Positions 1 through 7,578 of a stretch of DNA of 64,000 nucleotides are shown here, piece after piece. Below the pieces are notes generated by a model. The model had not been told where the DNA came from. It saw nothing but the letters and a program-made list of their open reading frames with translations, and did no database searches. The number at the start of each line of letters is the position of its first letter. The stretch's first letter is position 1. This DNA comes from Psychroserpens ponticola (GTDB lineage: Bacteria > Bacteroidota > Bacteroidia > Flavobacteriales > Flavobacteriaceae): assembly GCF_023556315.2 (NCBI RefSeq), contig NZ_CP116221.1, positions 2,801,001-2,865,000 of the forward strand, in the 5' to 3' direction. The position numbers and the translations under genes are program-made.

Positions 1-830
1 TATTTTACTTCAAATTCTCCGTTACTTCTAATATAAAGAACAGTTTCTTTTTCTGCTGAAATAATTGAAGTTGCGTTTTCCTCAGCACCAAAATAAGATG
101 GCGCATTTAATTCCTTTTTACCTTCTTTTTTAGCAAACTGATGCGTTAATCCTCCAGAAATAACTACTGCTCTAAAATTCGGGCTCAAATTTTTGATTTC
201 CCCACTGAAACCAGCTGGAAGTTTTAAAAGTGTTGCACGCAATTCATTGTCTTCATGGCTTCCCCATAAAAAAGCAGTTTCAACATTAGTCTTTTTAGAA
301 ATCCATTCGATATTGTTAGCATTTAGCCACACCATATTGGTTTTATCTACGTTAATTGGACGCTCACCATTATCAAAAGCTTCCGAAGTTGGTTTTACTA
401 AATATGGACCTTCTTGAATATCTAAAAAAGCCATATTTTCATTATCATCAGCAGCTGTAATATGAGCCTCTCCTGCTGGTTGTTGCCAGTAAGAACCTGC
501 TGGTAACCATTGTTTTTCGGCACTTTCGTCATCATTATGTAATAATCCTTTAATAACTATACCACGATATGTAATATTATGAATGTGTGGTGGCGAAGAA
601 AATCCTTTTTTGAATTTCACTAAGAAACCTGCTGGTTCGTTTTTTGTACGATCTCCCCACAGTTTTCCAGCTGCTGGACTTTTATCGCCTCGTAACGGAT
701 TTAACCAGCCCCATTCTACTTTGTCTTGAGTTACTACTTCGTTTACAGACTTAATATCGTCTGTTGTTGGCGTCTGTGCATTTGCAAAAACACCTGCTAC
801 TAATGCTAATGCGATTAAAATATTTTTCAT
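1..830 (-). CDS. DUF4437-type cupin protein, secreted (stop codon cut by window edge)
   Basis: Reading leftward from an ATG at 830 gives 276 residues. The last codon in the window begins TA, so the stop is probably only one base beyond position 1. Residues 1-18 form a signal peptide ending near ANAQ, so the product is probably periplasmic. The rest reads as a duplicated cupin fold: a PPHIHN histidine pair sits near residue 83, and a second half ends with a GLTHQF motif. Proteins of this layout are labelled DUF4437 and have no settled function; anti-sigma ChrR-like cupins are the nearest described relatives. It is followed after 21 bp by a reductase gene on the same strand, with unknown linkage. 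The family call comes from recalled sequence pattern only. Confidence 0.72.
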   Translation of the reverse strand, partial: MKNILIALALVAGVFANAQTPTTDDIKSVNEVVTQDKVEWGWLNPLRGDKSPAAGKLWGDRTKNEPAGFLVKFKKGFSSPPHIHNITYRGIVIKGLLHNDDESAEKQWLPAGSYWQQPAGEAHITAADDNENMAFLDIQEGPYLVKPTSEAFDNGERPINVDKTNMVWLNANNIEWISKKTNVETAFLWGSHEDNELRATLLKLPAGFSGEIKNLSPNFRAVVISGGLTHQFAKKEGKKELNAPSYFGAEENATSIISAEKETVLYIRSNGEFEVK

Positions 831-851
831 TTTAAAATTTTATTGTTTTGA

Positions 852-1859
852 TTAAAATCCTTCTAAGACTATTTTACCTTTTGCTTTTCCTGTTTCTAAA
901 AACGCGTGTGCTTTTCTAAGGTTTTCAGCATTTATAGTTCCGAAATTTTCGCCTAAGGTTGTTTTAATGGTTCCGTTATCTATTAATTCTGAAGCTTTGT
1001 TCAAGATATTGTGTTGCTCAATCATATCCTCTGTTTGGAACATCGAACGCGTGAACATTAATTCAATATGCGTCGACACCGCTTTTCCTTTAAAAGGCAT
1101 CACATTTAACGATTTTGGATCGTCAATAAATCCAAATTTACCTTGAGGTTTAATCAGTTTTACAATCTCATATACATGATGTTCTGTAGCGTTTAAACTC
1201 ACTACATATTCTGGTGCAGGCAAATTGTATTTTTCAAACTCTTCACTTAGTTTATTTCTGTGATTGATTACTGTATCTGCACCTAATTCTTTTAACCAAG
1301 ACTTGGTTTCTTCGCGAGAAGCAGTACCAATAATGTTTAATTTTGTCAGCTTTTTAGCCAATTGAATCAATATAGATCCAACACCACCAGCAGCTCCAAT
1401 TACTAAAATAGATTTATTGGCATCGTCTTTAGAAACTTGCAATCTATCAAACAACATTTCGTATGCTGTAAGCGTTGTTAATGGTAACGCAGCAGCTTCA
1501 GGAAAAGATAAACTTTGTGGTTTTTTACCAACAATACGTTCGTCTACAATTTGAAATTGTGCGTAACTCCCTTGACGTGTAAAATCTCCTGCATACCAAA
1601 CTTCATCTCCTACATTGAATAAAGTAACGTCTTCGCCAACTTCCTTTACAATTCCGGTAGCATCCCAACCAATTACTTTCCAATCGTCTCCTTCAACAGG
1701 CATTCCTGAGCGCACTTTATAATCTGCTGGATTTACAGAAATAGCTTTAATTTCAACCAAAATATCCCTTCCTATTGCTTTTGGCGTTTCTAATTCTATG
1801 TCTTGTAAAGAATTTATGTTGTCAATTGGTAAATTCTCTTTGTATCCTATTGCATTCAT
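852..1859 (-). CDS. Zinc-binding alcohol dehydrogenase family protein (quinone reductase-like)
   Basis: Medium-chain dehydrogenase/reductase of 335 residues, a usual length for the family. The N-terminal GroES-like half contains SVNPADYKVR and GWDATGIV. The NADPH-binding Rossmann half has the motif GAAGGVG at about 155-161. It lacks the cysteine-rich structural zinc lobe, so it belongs with the NADPH:quinone oxidoreductase/zeta-crystallin branch, most like the adh_fam_1 group. The likely reaction is NADPH-dependent reduction of quinones or reactive carbonyls in the cytosol. It lies 21 bp downstream of the nitroreductase on the same strand, so the two are probably cotranscribed. That pairing with an HxlR regulator fits an electrophile or quinone stress unit. 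The exact substrate is not readable from sequence. Confidence 0.85.
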   Translation of the reverse strand: MNAIGYKENLPIDNINSLQDIELETPKAIGRDILVEIKAISVNPADYKVRSGMPVEGDDWKVIGWDATGIVKEVGEDVTLFNVGDEVWYAGDFTRQGSYAQFQIVDERIVGKKPQSLSFPEAAALPLTTLTAYEMLFDRLQVSKDDANKSILVIGAAGGVGSILIQLAKKLTKLNIIGTASREETKSWLKELGADTVINHRNKLSEEFEKYNLPAPEYVVSLNATEHHVYEIVKLIKPQGKFGFIDDPKSLNVMPFKGKAVSTHIELMFTRSMFQTEDMIEQHNILNKASELIDNGTIKTTLGENFGTINAENLRKAHAFLETGKAKGKIVLEGF

Positions 1860-1880
1860 CTGAATTAAACGTTTTTGAAA

Positions 1881-2540
1881 TTATATTACAGTGAAAATTT
1901 CGCTTTCTGCTAACCTAGATTTTGGTGTTTTTTCAGTAGAATTGAAATCAGAATCTGCTCTATATCCTAAAGACACTGCAACTAATGATGTGTATCCTTT
2001 TTCTCTTAATCCAAATTCTTCATCTAAAACTTTTACATCAATACCTTCCATTGGTGTAGCATCGATTCCTAAACTAGCAACACCTAATAAAAAGCTACCA
2101 ATATTAAGGTATACTTGCTTTTCCATCCAGTGTTGTAGATCTTTTAAATCGTATTTATGAATACCAGCAAATACTTTAACAGCACTTAAGAATCCGTTTT
2201 TTATATCTTCATTAGGGAATCTTCCGCTTTTATCTTCTGTATCTGCTATATGCTGATAATATGCATCATCAGCATCTGTTTTAACACAAAATAAAACCAC
2301 TGCTGAAGCATTTTTCACTTTAGGTTCGTTAAAACTAAAAAAACCTTGTGTTCCTTTTGCTACACGTGTTTTACCTTCTGTAGTTTCAGCAACTATAAAG
2401 TGCCAAGGTTGTAAGTTTACACTAGAAGGACTCATTCTTAACAAGTTTTTGATTTCAGCCATATCTGTATCCGATATTTTTTTGGTTGCATCATATTCCT
2501 TAGTTGTGTATCTCCAGTTTAAAATTTCATTTAAATTCAT
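1881..2540 (-). CDS. NAD(P)H-dependent nitroreductase (NfsB-like)
   Basis: A 219-residue FMN-dependent nitroreductase-fold protein of typical family length. It opens with the NfsB-like segment LNWRYTTKEYD, followed by MSPSSVNLQPWHF at about 36-48, the phosphate-binding and dimer region of the fold. The C-terminal GIDATPMEGID segment is also typical. Members reduce nitroaromatics, quinones or flavins using NAD(P)H. It is the first gene of a two-gene unit with the quinone reductase-like protein and is divergent from an HxlR regulator. The 239-bp gap between them holds matching inverted repeats, so HxlR control is likely. Physiological substrate is unknown. Confidence 0.87.
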   Translation of the reverse strand: MNLNEILNWRYTTKEYDATKKISDTDMAEIKNLLRMSPSSVNLQPWHFIVAETTEGKTRVAKGTQGFFSFNEPKVKNASAVVLFCVKTDADDAYYQHIADTEDKSGRFPNEDIKNGFLSAVKVFAGIHKYDLKDLQHWMEKQVYLNIGSFLLGVASLGIDATPMEGIDVKVLDEEFGLREKGYTSLVAVSLGYRADSDFNSTEKTPKSRLAESEIFTVI

Positions 2541-2574
2541 TTGTATGTGTTTTTTTTAGTTGATTAATAATCAT

Positions 2575-2591
2575 ACTATCAAAAGTATAGT
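2575..2591. promoter_or_regulatory. Putative HxlR operator, nitroreductase side
   Basis: Inverted repeat ACTAT-N7-ATAGT, 35 bp upstream of the nitroreductase start. The same arms with the same 7-nt spacing recur at 2709-2727 on the regulator side. A shared, precisely spaced motif in a divergent HxlR/reductase gap suggests both directions respond to the HxlR protein. Sequence evidence only; no binding data. Confidence 0.55.
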
Positions 2592-2708
2592 GCAAATGTA
2601 ATTTTAGTATACATTTTATACAAGAACGGTCAAAAAGGATAGTATGAAATTTACGCAAAAAATAATCATATATCACTCATAATATGAAACTTAAGACAAT
2701 GTTAAATA

Positions 2709-2756
2709 AACTATAAAAAGTATAGTTGTATAATTTATGATAGTACTCTATCTTTG
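2709..2756 (+). promoter_or_regulatory. HxlR gene promoter with overlapping operator
   Basis: TTG at 2726-2728, a 20-nt spacer and TATCTTTG at 2749-2756 match the Bacteroidota promoter TTG-N19/20-TAnnTTTG. The inverted repeat AACTAT-N7-ATAGTT at 2709-2727 runs into the TTG element. A further short inverted repeat, GATAG-N4-CTATC at 2739-2752, overlaps the -7 box. The arrangement predicts autoregulation of the HxlR gene. Confidence 0.6.
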
Positions 2757-2779
2757 TAAGAAATTTAATAAAAGAGGTT

Positions 2780-3124
2780 ATGTATAAGTTAAATGGAAAA
2801 GAATATCCTTGTTGTGCAAGTTTAACAATGGGGTTTATTGGCGGAAAATGGAAAACAGTTATTCTATTTCATCTTAGAGAAAAAACACTTCGATATAACG
2901 AACTGCGCAAACAAATGCCATCGGTTACCGAACGTACATTAAGTTTACAATTAAAAACTTTGGAAGAAGATGGTTTAATTTTTCGAAAAGTATATACATC
3001 TAAACCTCCTTTAAAGGTAGAATACTCGTTAACAGATTTTGGAAAAACATTGATACCTGTTGTGCAATCTATAGCGGATTGGGGTGTTTATGCTGTTGGA
3101 GAAAAAGGAAAAGTTTTAGTATAA
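2780..3124 (+). CDS. HxlR-family winged-helix transcriptional regulator
   Basis: A 114-residue protein, the normal size of single-domain HxlR regulators. The N-terminal cysteine pair in YPCCASLTMGFIGGKW leads into a winged helix with SVTERTLSLQLKTLEEDGLI as recognition region and a C-terminal dimerisation helix. HxlR/YodB-type proteins often sense electrophiles, quinones or aldehydes through an N-terminal cysteine and repress a neighbouring reductase; the divergent nitroreductase/quinone reductase pair fits this. A purine-rich AAGAGG lies just before the ATG. The two inverted repeats in the shared intergenic region are the predicted operators. The inducing signal is inferred. Confidence 0.88.
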   Translation: MYKLNGKEYPCCASLTMGFIGGKWKTVILFHLREKTLRYNELRKQMPSVTERTLSLQLKTLEEDGLIFRKVYTSKPPLKVEYSLTDFGKTLIPVVQSIADWGVYAVGEKGKVLV

Positions 3125-3182
3125 GAAATTCCATTTATTATAGCACTGTAGTTTGACTTAATTGATTCGACTATATTTTATA

Positions 3183-4052
3183 TTAATTCATTTTAGTTTT
3201 AGAATTCTTATCAAAACTACTTCGACGCTTCACCATAAAATTCAAAATCAGTCCTCCAAGAATTAATGAAATTCCGAGCAATCCAATTATTGTATAAGTT
3301 TCTGCTAACCAAATCACGCCAATTAACATTGTAAAGATGACTTCGATATATTTTAGAGGAGCAATTTGATTCACTTCGCCAATCTGAAAAGCTTTTGTCA
3401 TATAATATTGTCCGAAGTATCCAAAAACACCTAAACTCAATAATATAACCCATTCTATACCAACAGGGTTTTGCCAATTAGAAATTGCTAGAACACCTCC
3501 AAATAGAGCTGCAATAATCATAAAATAATTGACAACAACTATTGGATGATCTTTATTTCCTATTTTTCTAATAATGATAAATACCAATCCTGTAAAGACA
3601 GCTGATAAAAGGGCATAAAAGATTCCGTAACTATTAACTTCAATATTAAAACCTTTTAATATAAAAACACCACTTAAAGCGATAGCAAAACAAAACCATT
3701 GTAAATGTTTTACTCTTTCTTTGAGCAGTATTAATGCAAATAAAGCTGCAAAAATTGGTGATATATATCTAATTGAGACAGAAGCTCCCATTGACAAATG
3801 TTTTAGTGACATAAAAAATAAGGTCATAGCTACAAAACCTATAAAACCTCTTGAAAGCAATAAAAATTTCTCATTACCAAGTATTGAGATTTTTTTATGC
3901 ATTAAGAAAGGAAGCGTAAAAAACAATGATCCTATGGATCTGAAGAAAACTATTTGATAGACATTAAAGTGAGTAAGTTTTTTAACAAAAACGTTCAACA
4001 ATGCAAAAGCCAATGCACTCATAATCATCAATATGACAGCCTTCTTAAACAT
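3183..4052 (-). CDS. EamA/DMT-superfamily transporter
   Basis: A 289-residue, strongly hydrophobic protein with about ten predicted membrane segments arranged as two five-helix EamA repeats, the standard form of the drug/metabolite transporter superfamily. The C-terminus is short and basic. It starts 17 bp after the truncated lacI gene and follows kdgK-kdgA on the same strand, so it is likely the last gene of that operon. The position suggests it handles a small metabolite linked to KDG catabolism, for import or relief of overflow, but EamA sequences do not reveal substrates. It converges on the HxlR gene with 58 bp between stops and no clear terminator hairpin there. Confidence 0.82.
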   Translation of the reverse strand: MFKKAVILMIMSALAFALLNVFVKKLTHFNVYQIVFFRSIGSLFFTLPFLMHKKISILGNEKFLLLSRGFIGFVAMTLFFMSLKHLSMGASVSIRYISPIFAALFALILLKERVKHLQWFCFAIALSGVFILKGFNIEVNSYGIFYALLSAVFTGLVFIIIRKIGNKDHPIVVVNYFMIIAALFGGVLAISNWQNPVGIEWVILLSLGVFGYFGQYYMTKAFQIGEVNQIAPLKYIEVIFTMLIGVIWLAETYTIIGLLGISLILGGLILNFMVKRRSSFDKNSKTKMN

Positions 4053-4069
4053 CTTAACATATATAAAAA

Positions 4070-4600
4070 TTAGTTTATACGTCTTAACAACGTATTAAAA
4101 CTAGAAATACATTCTTTTTTCAGTCTCTCTTCAGATAAATTTTCGTCAACACAGATATGTTCAACAGGAAGGTTATTTTCTTCTTTAAAATATTTATTAA
4201 GAAGTTTGTTTTTTGTAATTATGATAAGTCCATCTACACTTCCATCGTTACTATTTCTCATAAATTCTTTTTCTTTTGAAGTTTCCTCAAAAGATTGAAA
4301 TATAAAAATTCTGTAACCAAAAGTATAAGCTAGTTTTTCAATATTAAACAATAAACAACTATAAAAAGACGTATTAATTTGAGGAACAATTACAGAAATA
4401 GTTTTTGTTTTTTTCTTTCTAAGTGCAACAGCATAATTGTTTGGAACATAATTATATTCATCAGCAATAGTTTGAATAACCTTACGAGTATCTATACTAA
4501 TATCTGGCTTGTTGTTTAATGCCTTAGATACTGTGGAAACAGAATACCCTGAAACTTGAGAAATTTCTTTTAATGTTATAGTTGACTCTAGATGATTCAT
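4070..4600 (-). CDS. Half-length LacI-family DNA-binding protein
   Basis: A 176-residue protein with a complete LacI helix-turn-helix (LKEISQVSGYSVSTVSKALN, about 11-30), the hinge region (NNYAVALRKKKT) and only the first part of the periplasmic-binding-like sensor domain, to about residue 165. Full LacI proteins are about 330-345 residues, like the one at 6465-7481, so the second half of the ligand domain is missing. No remnant follows: the EamA gene starts 17 bp later. This is a deletion or a stable short form, not a local frameshift. It overlaps kdgA by the ATGA four-base coupling. It could bind DNA without normal effector response, or be decaying. Confidence 0.8.
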   Translation of the reverse strand: MNHLESTITLKEISQVSGYSVSTVSKALNNKPDISIDTRKVIQTIADEYNYVPNNYAVALRKKKTKTISVIVPQINTSFYSCLLFNIEKLAYTFGYRIFIFQSFEETSKEKEFMRNSNDGSVDGLIIITKNKLLNKYFKEENNLPVEHICVDENLSEERLKKECISSFNTLLRRIN

Positions 4601-5265
4601 TTTCTTACATCTTCTATTATACTCAAAGCAAGTTTTGTATTTGTTTCTATTTCTTTATAATTAAATTCTCCGTTTGCATTTTTTTTAATGAGTTTAGAGC
4701 CCATACCAACACAAGTAACACCAGCATTGAACCATCCTTTTAAGTTTTCCATAGTTGGAGATACACCTCCTGTTGGCATAATGCTAGTCCATGGTTGAGG
4801 TCCTTTAATAGCTTTAACGAAATCTGGCCCATAAATTCCGCCTGGAAACAATTTTACAATTTCACAACCAAACTCTTCTGCTTTTGCAATTTCAGTAAGC
4901 GATCCACAACCTGGTGACCAAAGTACTTTTCTTCTGTTGCATACAATTGCAATATCTTCTCTAAATACAGGTGTAACAATAAAGTTAGCACCAAGCGCCA
5001 TAAATCTAGAAGCTGACGCAGCATCAGTAACAGAGCCTACTCCCATTATCATTCCAGGTAACTCTTTAAGGACATACTTATTGAGCTCTCCAAAAACTTC
5101 ATGTGCAAAATCACCTCTAGCAGTAAATTCTAATAGTCTTGCACCTCCTTTATAGCATGCATCTAGAACCTCTTTACATGCTGTTAAATCTCCATCATAA
5201 AACAAAGGCACTAAACCTGTTTGTTTCATTACTTCTGCTACTTCTAATCTTGAAAAATTTGCCAT
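4597..5265 (-). CDS. kdgA: KHG/KDPG aldolase
   Basis: A 222-residue class I aldolase that cleaves 2-keto-3-deoxy-6-phosphogluconate to pyruvate and glyceraldehyde-3-phosphate, the last step of alginate uronate breakdown. Expected catalytic residues are visible: Glu46 and Arg50 in LLEFTARGD and the Schiff-base lysine Lys138 in EIVKLFPGG. The phosphate-binding glycine region MPTGGVSPT is also present. It lies 4 bp after kdgK and overlaps the truncated lacI gene by 4 bp, so it is translationally coupled in a kdgK-kdgA-lacI'-eamA operon. Cytosolic. The family also includes 2-keto-4-hydroxyglutarate aldolases, but the kdgK context settles the main role. Confidence 0.93.
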   Translation of the reverse strand: MANFSRLEVAEVMKQTGLVPLFYDGDLTACKEVLDACYKGGARLLEFTARGDFAHEVFGELNKYVLKELPGMIMGVGSVTDAASASRFMALGANFIVTPVFREDIAIVCNRRKVLWSPGCGSLTEIAKAEEFGCEIVKLFPGGIYGPDFVKAIKGPQPWTSIMPTGGVSPTMENLKGWFNAGVTCVGMGSKLIKKNANGEFNYKEIETNTKLALSIIEDVRK

Positions 5266-5269
5266 AATA

Positions 5270-6316
5270 TTATCTTGCTACACGTCCTGAGGCGTCACCA
5301 CCCATTAATTTTTCTACTTCTGAAACTGTTACCAAGTTTGCATCACCTTTAATAGTGTGTTTCAAACAAGATGCTGCAACAGCAAAATCCAATGCATTTT
5401 GGTCATCTTCAGGATATTTTAATAAACCATAGATTAATCCACCCATAAATGAATCTCCACCACCAACTCTATCAACAATATCTGTAATTTGGTATTGACG
5501 TGTTTCATACATTTTTTTACCATCGTACAAAACGCCAGCCCAAGTATTATGAGAAGCAGAAATAGAACCTCTCAATGTTGTAATTACTTTTTTAGCTTTT
5601 GGAAATTTCTCCATCATTTGTTTACAAACAGAAAGAAATGCTTCTGCTTTAACATCATGACCATGTTTATGAACATCAAGTCCTTCTGGATGAATACCAA
5701 AATGCTTTTCGGCATCTTCTTCATTTCCTAAAACAACATCACAATATGACGTTAATTCACTCATTATTTTTTCTCTGTGAGCATCATCGCAGAACGTCCA
5801 TAGTTTAGCACGATAGTTTAAATCTGTAGAAATAGTTATTCCTAATTCACTTGCAGCTTTTACAGCTTCTAGACAAGCATCAGCAGCACCTTGTGAAATT
5901 GCAGGAGTAATTCCTGTCCAGTGAAACCAAGCAACATCTTTAAAAGCGGCTTTCCAATCAACCATTCCTGGTTTAATTTCAGAAATTGCAGAATGTGCAC
6001 GATCATATACTACTTTACTTCCTCTACTTACGGCTCCAGTTTCTAAAAAATAAATTCCTAATCGATCACCACCATGAATTATTTTATCAACACCAACGCC
6101 TCTTTTGCGCATCTCCATCATGGCACATTCACCAATATCATTTTTGGGTAAACGTGTTACAAAATCTACAGGAACTCCATAATTAGCTAAAGACACAGCG
6201 ACATTAGATTCTCCTCCGCCATAAACAACATCGAAGCAAGAAGCCTGTGAAAATCTCAAAAACCCTTGAGGTGCTAATCTTAACATTATTTCTCCAAAAG
6301 TGACTACTTTTTTCAT
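5270..6316 (-). CDS. kdgK: 2-keto-3-deoxygluconate kinase (PfkB family)
   Basis: A 348-residue ribokinase/PfkB-type sugar kinase that phosphorylates KDG with ATP to KDPG. The N-terminal substrate-side motif VYGGGESNVAVSLANYG is present. The C-terminal signature VGGGDSFMGGL has the catalytic base Asp288. The bacteroidotal form is a little longer than enterobacterial KdgK (about 310). It is the first gene of the KDG operon. A 148-bp divergent region separates it from the full-length lacI and contains two related inverted repeats, so LacI repression lifted by a uronate intermediate is the likely control. The assignment rests on family motifs plus the kdgA partner. Confidence 0.92.
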   Translation of the reverse strand: MKKVVTFGEIMLRLAPQGFLRFSQASCFDVVYGGGESNVAVSLANYGVPVDFVTRLPKNDIGECAMMEMRKRGVGVDKIIHGGDRLGIYFLETGAVSRGSKVVYDRAHSAISEIKPGMVDWKAAFKDVAWFHWTGITPAISQGAADACLEAVKAASELGITISTDLNYRAKLWTFCDDAHREKIMSELTSYCDVVLGNEEDAEKHFGIHPEGLDVHKHGHDVKAEAFLSVCKQMMEKFPKAKKVITTLRGSISASHNTWAGVLYDGKKMYETRQYQITDIVDRVGGGDSFMGGLIYGLLKYPEDDQNALDFAVAASCLKHTIKGDANLVTVSEVEKLMGGDASGRVAR

Positions 6317-6352
6317 ACTAAATTATATTTAAAATATTTTATTTTTCTACCT

Positions 6353-6370
6353 GGTTAAACGATTAAGCAA
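6353..6370. promoter_or_regulatory. Putative LacI operator on the kdgK side
   Basis: Imperfect palindrome GGTTAAACGATTAAGC, related to the perfect site GCTTAAACGTTTAAGC 80 bp away. It lies 37 bp before the kdgK start, in the expected leader/promoter area, and includes the central CG typical of LacI operators. I could not place a convincing TTG/-7 pair for kdgK, so the promoter itself is not called. Confidence 0.6.
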
Positions 6371-6402
6371 ATCCTAAAAAATAAATCAAAACAGACATAG
6401 TT

Positions 6403-6455
6403 TTGATTCCTATGGTTAAAACAATATATTTGCTTAAACGTTTAAGCAAATATAT
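6403..6455 (+). promoter_or_regulatory. lacI promoter with 32-bp perfect palindromic operator
   Basis: TTG at 6403-6405, a 19-nt spacer and TATATTTG at 6425-6432 give a perfect Bacteroidota promoter. A palindrome without mismatches runs 6424-6455, centred on the CG at 6439-6440 with core GCTTAAACGTTTAAGC. It covers the -7 box and predicted start site and ends 9 bp before the GTG start codon. This layout predicts tight autorepression. Confidence 0.78.
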
Positions 6456-6464
6456 AAAAACAAA

Positions 6465-7481
6465 GTGAATAAAAAAAGAACAACCATAAAAGACATTGCA
6501 AATGTTCTAAATATTTCACCTGCTGCAGTTTCAAAAGCTATGCATGATGATTCACGCATTAGTGTAAAAACTAAAGAAGCTGTAAAACGAGTTGCAAAAG
6601 AATTAAATTACCAACCTAACCATTTAGCAAGTGCTTTACGAAAAGGAAAAAGTAATTTAGTAGGTGTTATTGTACCAAAAACGAATAGCAATTTCTTCTC
6701 TTCTGTAGTTGAACATTTGGAAGAGGTATTAAACAAGGCTGGCTATAACATAATTATTACGCAAACTAATGAATCATTTGAGAAAGAATGCAAAAATATA
6801 GATACTCTACTTTTCACCCAAGTTGATGGAATAATTGCTTCAATGGCAAATAAAACTGTTGACTTATCTTATTATGAAAAGATAAAATCCTATGGGATTC
6901 CTTTAATACTATTTGATCGTGGTGAGAACGACTTAAATGTAGATTATGTTGGTATAAATGATTATGATAGTAGTCATATGATTGTTGAACATCTCATTTC
7001 AAAAGGTTGCAAACGAATAGCACATATAGGTGGTTATAGACGTACACGCATTTATAATAACAGAATTAGAGGCTACATTGATGCAATTAAAAAAAATAAT
7101 CTTCCGATTGATGAAAATCTTCTTATTGAAAGTGACTTAACACTTAAAGACGGCAGATTAAAAATGACAGAATTGTTAAAGCTCAAAAACAGACCAGATG
7201 CGATTTATATTGCTAGTGATTATGCAGCCTTAGGTGCCTTACAGGTTTTAAACGAAAATAATGTTAAAGTGCCTGATGACATTAGATTAGTAGGATTTGG
7301 CAATGAACCATTTACGTCATTAGTGACACCTGCAATTTCAAGTATAGAGCAACATAGTTCACAAATTGGAAAACTAGCTGCCGAAACATTTTTGAAGCGA
7401 ATCAAAAACCCAACAAAAAAACAAACCTTAAATAAAATTATTCTTGATGCAGAATTGATTGTAAGAGATTCTTCTAAATAA
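6465..7481 (+). CDS. LacI-family transcriptional regulator of KDG/uronate metabolism
   Basis: A 338-residue full-length LacI/GalR regulator. The helix-turn-helix is at about 7-27 (IKDIANVLNISPAAVSKAMH), then the hinge helix NHLASALRKGKS, then a complete periplasmic-binding-like sensor domain ending near 335. The start is GTG at 6465; an ATG giving the full helix-turn-helix is not available. It is divergent from kdgK-kdgA and has a 32-bp perfect palindrome over its own promoter, so it probably represses itself and the kdg operon. The effector is likely KDG, DEH or KDPG, inferred from the neighbours. The truncated paralogue at 4070-4600 shares its DNA-binding architecture but differs in recognition residues. 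Confidence 0.92.
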   Translation: MNKKRTTIKDIANVLNISPAAVSKAMHDDSRISVKTKEAVKRVAKELNYQPNHLASALRKGKSNLVGVIVPKTNSNFFSSVVEHLEEVLNKAGYNIIITQTNESFEKECKNIDTLLFTQVDGIIASMANKTVDLSYYEKIKSYGIPLILFDRGENDLNVDYVGINDYDSSHMIVEHLISKGCKRIAHIGGYRRTRIYNNRIRGYIDAIKKNNLPIDENLLIESDLTLKDGRLKMTELLKLKNRPDAIYIASDYAALGALQVLNENNVKVPDDIRLVGFGNEPFTSLVTPAISSIEQHSSQIGKLAAETFLKRIKNPTKKQTLNKIILDAELIVRDSSK

Positions 7482-7504
7482 AAGTGCCCTTTTTTCCATA
7501 AAAA

Positions 7505-7529
7505 AAGTGGCTACAAAACGTAACCACTT
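7505..7529 (-). terminator. Intrinsic terminator after the gntR-MFS-SDR operon
   Basis: A hairpin with AAGTGG/CCACTT outer and TAC/GTA inner pairs (one mismatch) around a 5-nt loop. On the minus strand it is followed at once by a run of T residues (plus-strand A at 7499-7504). It lies between the convergent lacI and SDR genes and is oriented for the SDR operon. Confidence 0.75.
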
Positions 7530-7578
7530 CTTATCCAATCAAATATATAAGAATTAACTACATGTTAATCCTTTATTC

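Noticed and set aside
193-417. Plus-strand ORF of 74 codons
   Set aside because: It lies opposite the DUF4437 cupin gene and its translation has no recognisable features.
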